Shown here piece by piece: positions 53,424 to 63,367 of a stretch of 64,000 bases of DNA (the stretch's first letter is position 1; each line of letters starts with the position of its first letter). Below the pieces are notes generated by a model. It made no database searches. It was not told the DNA's origin and worked only from the letters and a program-made list of their open reading frames with translations. The stretch is taken from positions 1 through 64,000 of the forward strand of contig NZ_VTXI01000009.1 of assembly GCF_013114545.1 (NCBI RefSeq), in the 5' to 3' direction. Source of the DNA: Vibrio sp. RE86 (lineage in GTDB: Bacteria; Pseudomonadota; Gammaproteobacteria; Enterobacterales; Vibrionaceae). The translations under genes were made by a program, and so were the position numbers.

Positions 53424-55310
53424 ATGCGGCACAAAAACATTTTTCTCTATTTAGTGACAACCACACTGGTGTTTTTTTTAGTCGTTTCCGCGTACTATTT
53501 TAGTAAATATCAGCAAACTCGACAGGTCGTCATTGATCAAACGGTGAAGCAAGCGCTACATCAGCTCGCCTATAGTGAGCGCGAATACAGTGGTGTTCGT
53601 AGCCAGTTCATCTCTATTGTTGAGCTGCTTTCTCATAGCCGAAATCTCTACGATTACATACTATCCCCAACCGATGAGCACAAAGCGGTGGTTGAAGAAG
53701 TATGGTCATCGGTAGCCACTAACCAGAAGTGGTACACCCAGTTTCGTTTCCTTGACCTTGAGGGGATGGAAAAAATCCGCTTGAACTACGTTTATGGTGA
53801 GAACAAGGTTTATAACGCCTCCAAATCGCTTCAGGACAAGTCACAGCGTGATTACTTCAGCTACGCCCAAACATTAAAAGAGAATCAAATTGGTGCGTGG
53901 GGAATCGATCTAGAGAATGAGTTTGGCGAGTTAGTTCGTCCTTATCAACCCGCGTTACGCTTAATTACACCTGTCTATGTTCAAGGCGTTCGAGCCGGAT
54001 ACTTATTATTAAATGTTGATGTTTGGTACCTTGCATCGCGTTTAAATTACTCCCCCGATAAACGTTATCGACCTGAATTGCTTGGAGAGAGTGGATTCTA
54101 TGTGGCGAGTGATGACCAGAGTAAACTGTTTGGTGGGATCATTGTTGACCGCAAACAGCATAATTTAGCGAAGTTGTTCCCTGACTCATGGCAGCATATA
54201 AGAAGCACGAGATCAGGTTCTTCAATGGAGAATGGAACCTTATTGGTCTTCAATCAAATCCACCTTTCTCCTAAGCAAAAGTTTCATCTTGTCATTACTT
54301 TCGATCCACAAGACCTTCAAGAGTTAGCTCAACGAGATATTAACGATCTGCTGAAGGAAGCGAGCTTAGTCTTTCTCTTGATGCTTGCTTTTGTGCTCCC
54401 TGCAACTCTTTTGCTGGTGCATTACCGAAGACGCAGTATCGAGAGCCAACTTGCTCGAGCGGCGCTTGGAGGCATGTCTGCCATGATTATTTCCGATCGA
54501 TACCACAGAGCAATATTGGTCAATGAGCAATTTACTAAGCTTACTGGGCTTAATCAGGCCGATATCGAATCGAAAAACCTGCTCAAAAATCTCTTGGGTG
54601 ATGAGCAACTTGAACAAACCTTAGAGGTCTTTGAACATGTTGCTCGTGACCAGTTGTGGGAGGGGGAGCTTACGATTCCTCATGCTCAAGGCGGTGAACC
54701 TGTTACGGTGATCGGGCGAGTACAGAGCGTTCTTTCGCCTACAGGTAAAGTCAGCTATTACATTACGTCGATTGTTGATATCTCTGACCGCAAAGCGCTT
54801 GAAGAACAGTTACGAGTTTTGAGTGAAAGAGACTCTTTGACACAGTTATGGAATCGTCGGAAATTTGAACTAGAGCTACGTCGCCAGACGACGTTAGTTG
54901 AACGTTATCCCGATATGCCACAAGCATGCTTAGCACTACTAGATATCGATTATTTTAAACGAGTAAACGATGAGCTTGGTCATGATGAAGGGGATCGAGT
55001 GATAGCAGAGTCTGCAAGGCTTCTTGAACAGATACTCAGAGAGACGGACTTCGTTGCGCGTATTGGCGGAGAAGAGTTTGCTATCATAATGCCAAACACA
55101 ACATTACCTGAAGCGGTTCTCGCGCTGGAACGGCTAAGAATCGCCGTTGAATTGGAGCCTTCAATCCCTATAACAGTGAGTATTGGCGTAACGGACTTTT
55201 CTTCAGACAGCACTCGCAGTTACAAGTGTGCAGATATTGCGTTATACGATTCGAAAAGTCATGGGCGTAATCGGGTCTCAGTCTGCGCGAGTAATGAAGA
55301 TTTAGCCTAA
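53424..55310 (+). CDS. Membrane-bound diguanylate cyclase with Cache and PAS domains
   Basis: A 628-residue GGDEF protein that should make cyclic di-GMP. It has an N-terminal helix (7-27), a double-Cache-like periplasmic sensor (about 35-300), a second helix (about 310-330), a PAS domain (about 345-460) and a GGDEF domain. The active site is G-G-E-E-F at 548-552, and an R-E-T-D inhibitory I-site at 539-542 is in the right place, so product feedback is likely. No EAL domain follows. Ligand unknown. Confidence 0.94.
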   Translation: MRHKNIFLYLVTTTLVFFLVVSAYYFSKYQQTRQVVIDQTVKQALHQLAYSEREYSGVRSQFISIVELLSHSRNLYDYILSPTDEHKAVVEEVWSSVATNQKWYTQFRFLDLEGMEKIRLNYVYGENKVYNASKSLQDKSQRDYFSYAQTLKENQIGAWGIDLENEFGELVRPYQPALRLITPVYVQGVRAGYLLLNVDVWYLASRLNYSPDKRYRPELLGESGFYVASDDQSKLFGGIIVDRKQHNLAKLFPDSWQHIRSTRSGSSMENGTLLVFNQIHLSPKQKFHLVITFDPQDLQELAQRDINDLLKEASLVFLLMLAFVLPATLLLVHYRRRSIESQLARAALGGMSAMIISDRYHRAILVNEQFTKLTGLNQADIESKNLLKNLLGDEQLEQTLEVFEHVARDQLWEGELTIPHAQGGEPVTVIGRVQSVLSPTGKVSYYITSIVDISDRKALEEQLRVLSERDSLTQLWNRRKFELELRRQTTLVERYPDMPQACLALLDIDYFKRVNDELGHDEGDRVIAESARLLEQILRETDFVARIGGEEFAIIMPNTTLPEAVLALERLRIAVELEPSIPITVSIGVTDFSSDSTRSYKCADIALYDSKSHGRNRVSVCASNEDLA

Positions 55311-55338
55311 AAAAATCGAGCACTTAGCTCGATTTTTT
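55309..55338. terminator. Bidirectional terminator after the diguanylate cyclase gene
   Basis: AAAAATCGAGC/GCTCGATTTTT between convergent genes; the left arm begins at the stop codon. Confidence 0.9.
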
Positions 55339-55357
55339 GTGTCTGTTGATTGCTCGT

Positions 55358-56017
55358 TTAAGCCGCTTTTTCAATCACTTGTTGGATTTGCTCCATGGTG
55401 CGACGTAGATGCGAGTCAAACTTCTCAGCCGCTTTGTTCGAGTCTTTTGCTAGAACAAGCTTCATGATCATTTCGTATTCATCTAGGTTGAATGCGCTGT
55501 TGTCTAGGCCATTTACAACCGCGTAATAACGGTAGCGTTTAACTTGGTTGATTAGGTCATTAAAGAAGCTCAGCATGTTCTGTGAAACGGCACCTTCAAG
55601 AAGGGAAATATGGAACTGGTGCTGACGCTCTTCCCACTCACTCCAATCGAAATCGCCTTGAGATAGCTTGATACGAGAAAGTTTGTGGAATGAGGTTAGG
55701 ACATCTAACTCCCAAGTTTCGTCACCCGCTTCAATCGCTTGTTTGATCAAAACTGAAGCGACAAATCTCAAGCTTTCATATAAATCAGTAAGTTCACTCA
55801 CTGACACTGGTGATACCCAGCAACCTTTTTGTGGTTCTAAGCTGACGTATTTCGTCCATGATAGTTGTACTAAAGCTTCTCGGATAGGAGAGGCGCCGAC
55901 ATTATATTTTTGCTTAAGATCAGCAACAACAAGCTTCTGGCCTGGTTGCAGTTCACCATTCAAAATATCTTGGTGAATCATTTTAGATACTTTGTCAGTT
56001 AATGTTGGGCTCGACAC
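55358..56017 (-). CDS. GntR family regulator, FCD subfamily
   Basis: A 219-residue regulator with an N-terminal GntR winged helix (I-L-N-G-E-L-Q-P-G-Q-K-L ... G-A-S-P-I-R-E-A-L) and an all-helical FCD effector domain. FCD regulators commonly bind organic acids and control nearby catabolic genes; none is adjacent here except pykF, which has its own terminator and promoter. Target unknown. Confidence 0.88.
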   Translation of the reverse strand: MSSPTLTDKVSKMIHQDILNGELQPGQKLVVADLKQKYNVGASPIREALVQLSWTKYVSLEPQKGCWVSPVSVSELTDLYESLRFVASVLIKQAIEAGDETWELDVLTSFHKLSRIKLSQGDFDWSEWEERQHQFHISLLEGAVSQNMLSFFNDLINQVKRYRYYAVVNGLDNSAFNLDEYEMIMKLVLAKDSNKAAEKFDSHLRRTMEQIQQVIEKAA

Positions 56018-56380
56018 AATGCATTCCTTATATTTTACAGCGACCGTTATATAAAACGTTCAAGACTTTAACGGTATGTGGTACTGGCTATAGGTTGATA
56101 ATACAGCGTACTGAATAAAGGAGCAAGAAAAATATAAAAAAAAAGCACCTATGTGCAATTTCATTTTTGAGTGAGTTTTTAAGTGGGAAATTATAGAACG
56201 TAAGAAAGCAGTGACGCATTTCAGCAATTGAGATCCGTAACTTGCTGTTGCTCACTGTAATGAATAAAAGGTATTAATCCATATATCTTAGTAATTAGTA
56301 TGGCATTCTATTTAAGTTATTTCAACTATAAAAAAAGAGAGCCGAAGCTCTCTTTTTATCAATCATTGCGTTATTCAGTC
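56018..56380. other. Region between the GntR gene and pykF
   Basis: This 363-base AT-rich stretch has the pykF terminator at its right end (56331-56357). Near the GntR gene a quasi-palindrome CGTTATATAAAACG lies at about 56044-56057, in the likely promoter. No coding region is evident. Confidence 0.5.
56331..56357 (-). terminator. Terminator after pykF
   Basis: AAAAAGAGAGC/GCTCTCTTTTT hairpin; on the minus strand a T run follows. Confidence 0.9.
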
Positions 56381-57793
56381 TTATAGAACGTGTACAGACG
56401 CAGTGTTCGTTGTGCCTGAAGCTACTAGAGCACCAGAAACCATAACTACGATATCGCCTTTCTTACCGAATTCAGCTTCTAGAGCGTACTCTTTACCCAT
56501 TTGGTAGAAAGCGTCAGTGCTGTCGATAGAATCAACAAGAACTGGACGAATACCTTTAGTAAGAACTAGCTGAGCAGCAGTCTTTTGGTTAGTTGTTAGA
56601 GCGATGATGCTTGCAGTTGGGAAGTACTTACGTACAGAACGTGCAGATTTACCGCCTTCAGTAGCAACGATGATTAGTGGAGCTGCTAGCTTCTCAGCTG
56701 TGTCTACTGCACCTTTACATACTGCTTCAGTGATGCGTAGGCGTGGGCTGTCTAGACGAGAACCTAGTTCAGCTTTAAGTGCGCCGTCAGTACGGTTAGC
56801 AATTTGAGCCATGATAGTAACAGCTTCTACTGGGTACTTACCTTTAGCAGTTTCACCAGAAAGCATTACAGCATCAGTACCGTCCATGATAGCGTTCGCA
56901 ACGTCACCCGCTTCTGCACGAGTCGGACGTGGGTTGCTGATCATAGAATCAAGCATTTGAGTTGCTGTGATAACAACTTTACGTGCACGGTTACACTTCT
57001 CGATCATCATTTTCTGAGCGAAGATTACTTCTTCAGCTGGGATTTCAACACCTAGGTCACCACGAGCAACCATGATACCGTCAGAAAGCTCTAGGATTTC
57101 GTCGAAGTTATCAACACCTTCTTGGTTCTCAATCTTAGAGATGATGTGGATGTTAGAACCGCCGTTTGCGTCTAGGATCTCACGGATTTCTTTAACGTCA
57201 GCAGCTTTACGGATGAAAGAAGCAGCAACGAAGTCAACGCCTTGCTCACAACCAAACTTAAGGTCGTTCTTATCTTTTTCAGATAGAGCTGGTAGTTGGA
57301 CAGAAACGCCAGGAAGGTTAACACCTTTGTTTTCGCCTAGTGCACCGTTGTTAAGAACTTTACACTTAACTTCAGTGTCAGTCGTAGAGATAACTTCCAT
57401 TTCGATTAGGCCGTCATCTACAAGGATAGTGTTGCCAACATTTAGGTCAGCAGCGAAACCAGCGTAAGTTACTGCTACAGTTTCTTTATTACCTACTACT
57501 GAAGTGTCAGTAGTGAAAGTGAACTCTTGACCCGCTACTAGATCTACGTCGTTACCGCCTTCTAGCTTGATAGTACGGATCTCTGGGCCTTTAGTATCAA
57601 GAAGGATAGCCAGTTGCTTACCTACTTTGTCCATTACTTCGCGGAAGTTCGCAATACGAGTGCCGTGCTCTTCGTAGTCACCGTGAGAGAAGTTCAGGCG
57701 CATTACGTTCATGCCTGCATTTACTAGTTCAGTTAGCTTCTCTACAGATTCAGTTTTAGGGCCAATCGTACATACGATTTTGGTCTTTTTCAT
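56381..57793 (-). CDS. pykF: Pyruvate kinase I
   Basis: A 470-residue glycolytic enzyme converting PEP and ADP to pyruvate and ATP. The N-terminus [12 protein letters not shown] is that of PykF. Active-site I-S-K-I-E-N-Q-E-G (near 220) and [10 protein letters not shown] are intact. The ATG at 57793 fits the family; the frame stays open 20 codons upstream. Codon bias is strong. Confidence 0.97.
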   Translation of the reverse strand: MKKTKIVCTIGPKTESVEKLTELVNAGMNVMRLNFSHGDYEEHGTRIANFREVMDKVGKQLAILLDTKGPEIRTIKLEGGNDVDLVAGQEFTFTTDTSVVGNKETVAVTYAGFAADLNVGNTILVDDGLIEMEVISTTDTEVKCKVLNNGALGENKGVNLPGVSVQLPALSEKDKNDLKFGCEQGVDFVAASFIRKAADVKEIREILDANGGSNIHIISKIENQEGVDNFDEILELSDGIMVARGDLGVEIPAEEVIFAQKMMIEKCNRARKVVITATQMLDSMISNPRPTRAEAGDVANAIMDGTDAVMLSGETAKGKYPVEAVTIMAQIANRTDGALKAELGSRLDSPRLRITEAVCKGAVDTAEKLAAPLIIVATEGGKSARSVRKYFPTASIIALTTNQKTAAQLVLTKGIRPVLVDSIDSTDAFYQMGKEYALEAEFGKKGDIVVMVSGALVASGTTNTASVHVL

Positions 57794-58223
57794 GGAAGAT
57801 ACTCTCCGGTCGATATAGTTACAATTTGAAAGTCGGTTATTGGTCTGAAGCACTCACTATCTATAAGGCATTTTGTGCCTGCCAACTTACTAGAATAGCG
57901 CATTATTTCATCGGCTCCAGAACTGAAAGTCTTTCATAAGTTTAGTCATTTTATGACCAACTTATTGGCGTCTTATGCCGTTTTTCTGTGACAACACTAG
58001 GATATATGGCTTAGGTTGCAAAAAAATAACGGTCAATTCTGTAATTTTTTTTCTTTTCGGGTGCGAATTCTACCACCGAATCATTTCAATATCACTGTCT
58101 AAGAATTGTCTTAGGACAAGGTTTTGGTGCTAATTATTAATTTTTTGGATCGAAATAAATGGACTTAAAAGTTTCGACTTGACTATAATTACTTTCAGTT
58201 CGAAACTTGAAAGTGAAATTTAA
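57794..58223. other. Divergent region between pykF and DeoR regulator
   Basis: This 430-base non-coding region carries an imperfect inverted repeat at 57937-57964 on the pykF side and the TTTCGA-box promoter of the DeoR gene on the right. The middle (58015-58060) is T-rich. No gene is seen. Confidence 0.65.
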
Positions 58224-58232
58224 ATGTCGAAA
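58150..58232 (+). promoter_or_regulatory. Promoter and repeated TTTCGA boxes of the DeoR regulator
   Basis: TATAAT (58184-58189) is an exact -10 box, with a weak -35 TGGACT at 58160-58165. The 6-mer TCGAAA or its complement TTTCGA occurs four times: 58150-58155, 58172-58177, 58200-58205 and 58227-58232. Two copies bracket the -10. This looks like an autoregulatory operator. Confidence 0.6.
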
Positions 58233-58985
58233 CGAAACACACAGCTTAGAAGGCATGCTATTTCTAACTTGGTAAATGAAAAAGGTGAGGTAAGTGTAGA
58301 GGAGCTCTCTACGCAATTTGAAACCTCTGAAGTTACCATTAGAAAGGATCTCGCGTCTTTAGAGAAAAATGGTCAACTGCTTCGCCGTTACGGCGGTGCG
58401 ATTTCACTGCCTAAAGAAGTCGTAAGCGATGAAATTAGTGAAAATGTTTCGATTCGAAAGAATGAACTAGCGCAAGCGGCGATCAAGCTGATACGTGAAC
58501 ACAATCGTATCGTTATCGATAGTGGCAGCACTACCGGCGCTCTAATCAAGCTGCTCGATGGTATGAGTGGTCTAGTGGTCATGACCAATTCACTTAATGT
58601 AGCGAATGCGTTAAACGAACTGGAGAGCGAACCAACGTTGCTCATGACTGGGGGGACTTGGGATGCTCATTCAGAGTCTTTCCAAGGTCAGGTGGCTGAG
58701 TCAGTTTTGCGCTCATATGATTTTGACCAACTGTTTATCGGCGCTGATGGTGTGGACCTTGAACGAGGCACGACCACTTTCAACGAGTTAGTTGGACTAA
58801 GTAAGGTAATGGCCGAAGTTTCACGTGAAGTGATAGTGATGGTCGAATCTGAAAAGATAGCGCGAAAAATACCAAACCTAGAACTTGCTTGGGATGCAAT
58901 AGACATCCTGATTACAAACAATGACTTAGAACTTGAGTATAAAACATTAATCGAATCTCATGGCATCAAAGTGATTTGTGCATAA
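58224..58985 (+). CDS. DeoR family transcriptional regulator upstream of glmS
   Basis: A 253-residue DeoR-type repressor. The N-terminal winged helix (V-S-V-E-E-L-S-T-Q-F-E-T-S-E-V-T-I-R-K-D-L) and the C-terminal sugar-phosphate-sensing domain (D-S-G-S-T-T-G-A-L near 93) are complete. It lies 73 bases before glmS in the same direction, which suggests control by an amino-sugar phosphate. The effector is inferred. Confidence 0.9.
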   Translation: MSKRNTQLRRHAISNLVNEKGEVSVEELSTQFETSEVTIRKDLASLEKNGQLLRRYGGAISLPKEVVSDEISENVSIRKNELAQAAIKLIREHNRIVIDSGSTTGALIKLLDGMSGLVVMTNSLNVANALNELESEPTLLMTGGTWDAHSESFQGQVAESVLRSYDFDQLFIGADGVDLERGTTTFNELVGLSKVMAEVSREVIVMVESEKIARKIPNLELAWDAIDILITNNDLELEYKTLIESHGIKVICA

Positions 58986-59058
58986 AACTTATTTTAAAAC
59001 TTACCGATCTGGCCCTTTGCTTGCTGCCTATCGGAATCAAAAAAGAATGGAGTGAACC

Positions 59059-60891
59059 ATGTGTGGAATTGTTGGCGCGGTAGCGCAACGTGATGTAGCA
59101 GAAATCCTAGTAGAAGGCTTACGTCGCCTTGAGTACCGTGGCTATGACTCGGCGGGTGTTGCCGTTGTGGATACAGAGAGCAACCTAACTCGTGTTCGTC
59201 GCTTAGGTAAAGTGCAAGAGCTGGCAGACGCCGTTGAAGAAGCGAATGTTATCGGTGGTACAGGGATCGCGCACACTCGCTGGGCGACACATGGTGAGCC
59301 ATCAGAAATCAATGCGCACCCACATATGTCTGGTGATATCGCGGTTGTGCATAACGGTATTATCGAAAACCACGAAGAGCTTCGTGAAATGCTTCAAGGT
59401 CGTGGTTATGTGTTCGAGTCACAAACGGATACGGAAGTTATCGCACACCTTGTTGAGTGGGAGCGTCGTACTTCAGCAACACTATTAGAAGCGCTTCAAA
59501 AAACGGCGAAGCAGCTGGATGGCGCATACGGAACAGTAGCGGTTGATCGTAAAGATCCATCACGCATTGTTGTTGCTCGTTCTGGTAGCCCAATTGTTAT
59601 TGGCTTTGGTGTCGGTGAAAACTTCCTAGCGTCTGACCAACTTGCGCTACTTAGCGTTACTCGTCGCTTTATGTACCTAGAAGAAGGTGATGTGGCAGAG
59701 ATTACTCGCCGTGAAGTGACTGTATTTGATACAACAGGTGAGCGAGTTGAGCGTGAGATTGTTGAATCTAACGCAGAGCACGATGCGGGAGATAAAGGTA
59801 AGTACCGTCACTTCATGCAAAAAGAGATCTTTGAGCAACCAACAGCATTGATCAACACAATGGAAGGTCGAATTTCTGACACCTCTGTGATTACCAATGC
59901 GATTGGTGTTAATGCGGAAGAGATTTTAAGCAAGGTTGAACACGTTCAGATTATTGCGTGTGGTACTTCTTACAACTCTGGTATGGCGGCGCGTTACTGG
60001 TTTGAAGATATTGCCGGTGTTAGCTGTGACGTTGAGATTGCCTCTGAGTTCCGCTACCGCAAGTTTGTCACTCGCCCGAACAGCTTACTTGTGACACTTT
60101 CTCAGTCTGGTGAAACGGCCGATACGTTGGCGGCACTTCGTCTTGCAAAAGAGAAAGGCTACATGGCAGCGATGACGATCTGTAATGTCGCGGGTTCTTC
60201 ACTGGTTCGTGAGTCTGATTTTGCGTTCATGACACGAGCAGGTACAGAGATTGGCGTTGCTTCGACGAAAGCATTCACAACTCAGCTTGCAGCTATGCTG
60301 ATGATGGTTGTCTCTATTGGTCGTCTTCAAGGCCGTGTAGATAGCGCTCGTGAAACTGAAATTGTCAAAGCGTTACACGAACTGCCAACAGCGATTGAGC
60401 AAGCATTGGCGTTTGACAAAGAAATCGAAGAGCTCGCTCCTGATTTTGCTGATAAACACCACACACTATTCCTTGGTCGTGGTGAATACTACCCAATCGC
60501 AATGGAAGCCTCTCTTAAACTAAAAGAGATCTCTTACATCCACGCTGAAGCGTACGCAGCGGGTGAGTTGAAGCACGGTCCTCTAGCACTGATTGATGCT
60601 GACATGCCAGTAGTGGTGATTGCACCAAGTAACGATCTCCTTGAGAAGCTGAAATCTAACGTTGAAGAAGTGCGTGCTCGTGGTGGTCTGCTTTATGTAT
60701 TCGCTGATAAAGATGCGGGCTTCGAGAGTGACGAGAACATGAAGATCATTAAGATGCCTCATGTGAATCAAGTGACGGCACCGATCTTTTATACCGTTCC
60801 AATGCAGCTACTCTCTTACCATGTTGCGCTAATTAAAGGTACTGACGTTGACCAACCTCGTAACCTTGCGAAAGCGGTGACGGTTGAGTAA
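59059..60891 (+). CDS. glmS: Glutamine-fructose-6-phosphate aminotransferase
   Basis: A 610-residue enzyme making glucosamine-6-phosphate, the entry to UDP-GlcNAc for peptidoglycan and LPS. The N-terminal amidotransferase starts M-C-G-I-V-G with catalytic Cys2; two SIS sugar-isomerase domains follow (S-Q-S-G-E-T-A-D-T near 352), and the C-terminus is ...L-A-K-A-V-T-V-E. It lies downstream of a DeoR regulator; in E. coli it is also controlled through RapZ. Confidence 0.98.
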   Translation: MCGIVGAVAQRDVAEILVEGLRRLEYRGYDSAGVAVVDTESNLTRVRRLGKVQELADAVEEANVIGGTGIAHTRWATHGEPSEINAHPHMSGDIAVVHNGIIENHEELREMLQGRGYVFESQTDTEVIAHLVEWERRTSATLLEALQKTAKQLDGAYGTVAVDRKDPSRIVVARSGSPIVIGFGVGENFLASDQLALLSVTRRFMYLEEGDVAEITRREVTVFDTTGERVEREIVESNAEHDAGDKGKYRHFMQKEIFEQPTALINTMEGRISDTSVITNAIGVNAEEILSKVEHVQIIACGTSYNSGMAARYWFEDIAGVSCDVEIASEFRYRKFVTRPNSLLVTLSQSGETADTLAALRLAKEKGYMAAMTICNVAGSSLVRESDFAFMTRAGTEIGVASTKAFTTQLAAMLMMVVSIGRLQGRVDSARETEIVKALHELPTAIEQALAFDKEIEELAPDFADKHHTLFLGRGEYYPIAMEASLKLKEISYIHAEAYAAGELKHGPLALIDADMPVVVIAPSNDLLEKLKSNVEEVRARGGLLYVFADKDAGFESDENMKIIKMPHVNQVTAPIFYTVPMQLLSYHVALIKGTDVDQPRNLAKAVTVE

Positions 60892-60969
60892 TCAATGTAT
60901 TTCTGATCGATTTAAGTGTCGGCGGACAATAAAGTCTGATCATATACAATAAACATTGATCGCTTTTTG

Positions 60970-61004
60970 AACTCCTGCTGAGTTTAGCTTAGCAGGAGTT
61001 TTTT
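60970..61004. terminator. Bidirectional terminator after glmS
   Basis: AACTCCTGCT/AGCAGGAGTT hairpin with a T run, ending 4 bases before the stop of the convergent outer-membrane gene. Confidence 0.88.
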
Positions 61005-61007
61005 ATG

Positions 61008-62192
61008 TCAGATACCGACACCAACTTGGAAGTAGAGCGCGCTATCATCTTCGCTAAATGCTAAGTCCACCCCAGATGTAAGCCCGTATCGTCGAGCAAT
61101 AAGATAGCGAAAGCCTACCCCATAAGAAACATGAGAGTCTTGACTAAACATATCTTGGTTGGACTCTCCATTATACCCAATACCCGCAAAAAAATTCGTT
61201 GACCAACGTAGATTCCATTGCTTCAAAATCTGGGATTCCAATGAAAAAGTACGCTCACCTTGATGAAGGTTTCTTGGTATCCCCCTCAGCTCTATATCAG
61301 GAATGTATTGAGGTGATATAAAGTTTTCATCGGTATAAAGCGCTTTATATTGCCCTTTTAATGCGATATTGATGTCATCAGAGAGCTGCCAATAATTCGT
61401 GCCTTCGGCATTTAGTGTTTGATAAATGAAATCACTACCGATTGTTTTATTGAACCATAAATACTCAGCAAGGTAGTTATAGCCATTTCTAGGGCTTAGA
61501 AAGCTGTCTTTGCTATCATATTCAATGATAACCCCTAGGCCAGAAGAGTTAGAGGTACGGTTGAGGAGCTTTTCTAGCGGAGAGTTATCGAACACGCCAT
61601 TATTGATGCTCATATCAGGCACAAAAAAGAGTTGAGATAGTCCAACAAACCAATTGGTTTCTGGAAGTCTAAACTGCAACTGTTGGATACCGCCGGTGCC
61701 CTTCATCCCTAGCTCAACACCATTGCCGTTTGGTAGAAAGCTCAAGTCATTGGTTGAGTTCTGATTGTAAAATGTCATATTGATATCGCCATAGCCGATC
61801 CCACCCATATAGCGAATAGAATCTTCAGACCATGTTCGTCGATGTCCAATAAAGCCGAGCCAAGTTCCGTTTTCTGTTACGAATCCACCTGCAGCAGTAA
61901 TGGCTGGAGTGAGTAATTGTGCGCCACCATCAATGGATTGCTCTGCAAGTTGCTTGCGCTTTTCACGTTGCTCATCGGTTTCGTGCAGAAAAACTCCGAC
62001 CAACCCGCCACCATAGCCAACGGCAGGCTCAGTAATAAAAATAGGCACGGGTAAGAAGCCATAGGCATTCTCTGCTAGGTACTCCCCCATATCTAATTGA
62101 TCGTCGAGAGGGTCAAAAAAGCTGAGGCTAAATGACGGAGCCGAAACAACACTAATACTTGTCGCCAATATAAGCCTTGCGATGGCATTCAT
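61008..62192 (-). CDS. BamA/TamA-type outer-membrane beta-barrel protein
   Basis: A 394-residue protein with a signal peptide (near A-P-S-F-S) and many alternating beta strands of the bacterial surface antigen (D15) type, such as P-I-F-I-T-E-P-A-V-G-Y-G-G-G-L and D-S-K-D-S-F-L-S-P-R-N-G. POTRA domains are absent, so it is a barrel-only member. It ends in Ile rather than the usual Phe or Trp. The function is unknown. It begins the accessory tail of the window. Confidence 0.82.
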   Translation of the reverse strand: MNAIARLILATSISVVSAPSFSLSFFDPLDDQLDMGEYLAENAYGFLPVPIFITEPAVGYGGGLVGVFLHETDEQREKRKQLAEQSIDGGAQLLTPAITAAGGFVTENGTWLGFIGHRRTWSEDSIRYMGGIGYGDINMTFYNQNSTNDLSFLPNGNGVELGMKGTGGIQQLQFRLPETNWFVGLSQLFFVPDMSINNGVFDNSPLEKLLNRTSNSSGLGVIIEYDSKDSFLSPRNGYNYLAEYLWFNKTIGSDFIYQTLNAEGTNYWQLSDDINIALKGQYKALYTDENFISPQYIPDIELRGIPRNLHQGERTFSLESQILKQWNLRWSTNFFAGIGYNGESNQDMFSQDSHVSYGVGFRYLIARRYGLTSGVDLAFSEDDSALYFQVGVGI

Positions 62193-62300
62193 AGAGAACC
62201 TAACCTTTTGAACGTAAATAATTTTGAGCTATTAGGTTAACAAATAGTATGCAAAATGCGACGATTAGTTGTGGTTCTGATTTAATGGAGGAAAGTAGAT

Positions 62301-63254
62301 GTGAAGGGACAATTTCAGAATATTAGCCACTATATCTTAACTCGCCGTAATGAACGAAAATTTGTTCAAGAGGAGCTTGCGGATAAACTTATAGACTTTA
62401 ACGCTGAATTTCATGGTATTGACGGTCAAATCATTAGTCGATGGGAACGCGGGAAAGTTAGCCCTAGCTTGTTTCGTCAAGTTCTTATTATAGAGTTTTT
62501 CGGTGACAACCCGTATACACTCCTTAGTGATCAGTCTTTTGAAGTCGCTGCTTTACGGACTCTTGCGACTTATGAAAAGTTATTAAAGTCGAACTTTACT
62601 CAGCCATTGAAGATGGGGCTGCATCCTTATCTAAATCGAGGAAAAAGCTTTTTAAAAAAAGAAGTCAGTAGTGAAGAAAAGGTAGGGCTATCTAAAGTTA
62701 TCGCTGAACATATCAGATATGTATCCGCGGACAATGTTCTTTGGGAGAGTGATAACCTTTTATTGTTAATGAGGTCACCTTCAACACTTGTACTGAAATA
62801 TATGGTGGATGACGTGCTAGCTGGGCATCTTATTTTATTGCGTATTAAGCGTGATTATCTAGGTCCTTTATTACGTTATGAACTCCCCGAACCGTTATTG
62901 AAGCCCATGCATTTAGCAGAGGAAGGTGATCCTGCATCTCTTTATCTTTTAAGCCTTTATTCAGGAACAGAAGAAATTCATATCAACATTAATACTCAGA
63001 TATTCTCCGATATAGTAAGTGATGTTTCTATTGATGCGATAGGAGTGCAGCTTCAGCATGATCTAGGCTTGAAAACGATGGAGATCGCAAATGGTGACTT
63101 TGTTGCAACAGGGAAACCACTGCCTAAAGGGTCCAAAGTGGGAGTTCGATATCAGGGCCGAAAATACGAAAGTGTGGGCTATCAGATAAGTCGAGAGAAG
63201 CTACTCGCGAGTTCACTAGCGATTAATCTGTCTCGAGCTGATAGGACTTCGTAA
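62301..63254 (+). CDS. XRE-type DNA-binding protein with unrecognised C-terminal domain
   Basis: A 317-residue protein. Residues about 8-55 read as an XRE helix-turn-helix (I-L-T-R-R-N-E-R-K-F-V-Q-E-E-L-A-D-K-L and I-S-R-W-E-R-G-K-V-S-P), but with about ten extra residues between the second and third helices. The remaining 250 residues mix helices and strands; I do not recognise them, although the later part faintly recalls an acyltransferase fold. The start is GTG with GGAGG upstream. It is divergent from the barrel gene and codirectional with the repeat-protein gene. Confidence 0.7.
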   Translation: MKGQFQNISHYILTRRNERKFVQEELADKLIDFNAEFHGIDGQIISRWERGKVSPSLFRQVLIIEFFGDNPYTLLSDQSFEVAALRTLATYEKLLKSNFTQPLKMGLHPYLNRGKSFLKKEVSSEEKVGLSKVIAEHIRYVSADNVLWESDNLLLLMRSPSTLVLKYMVDDVLAGHLILLRIKRDYLGPLLRYELPEPLLKPMHLAEEGDPASLYLLSLYSGTEEIHININTQIFSDIVSDVSIDAIGVQLQHDLGLKTMEIANGDFVATGKPLPKGSKVGVRYQGRKYESVGYQISREKLLASSLAINLSRADRTS

Positions 63255-63367
63255 AGTTATATCGATAACTCGACATCTACTCAAAAATCTTTCTAACGAA
63301 TGCCCTGCAAGGAATAGATAAAAATCGCTTTAATATAGCCATACCCAATTGATGAGCAAGGTTGAAT

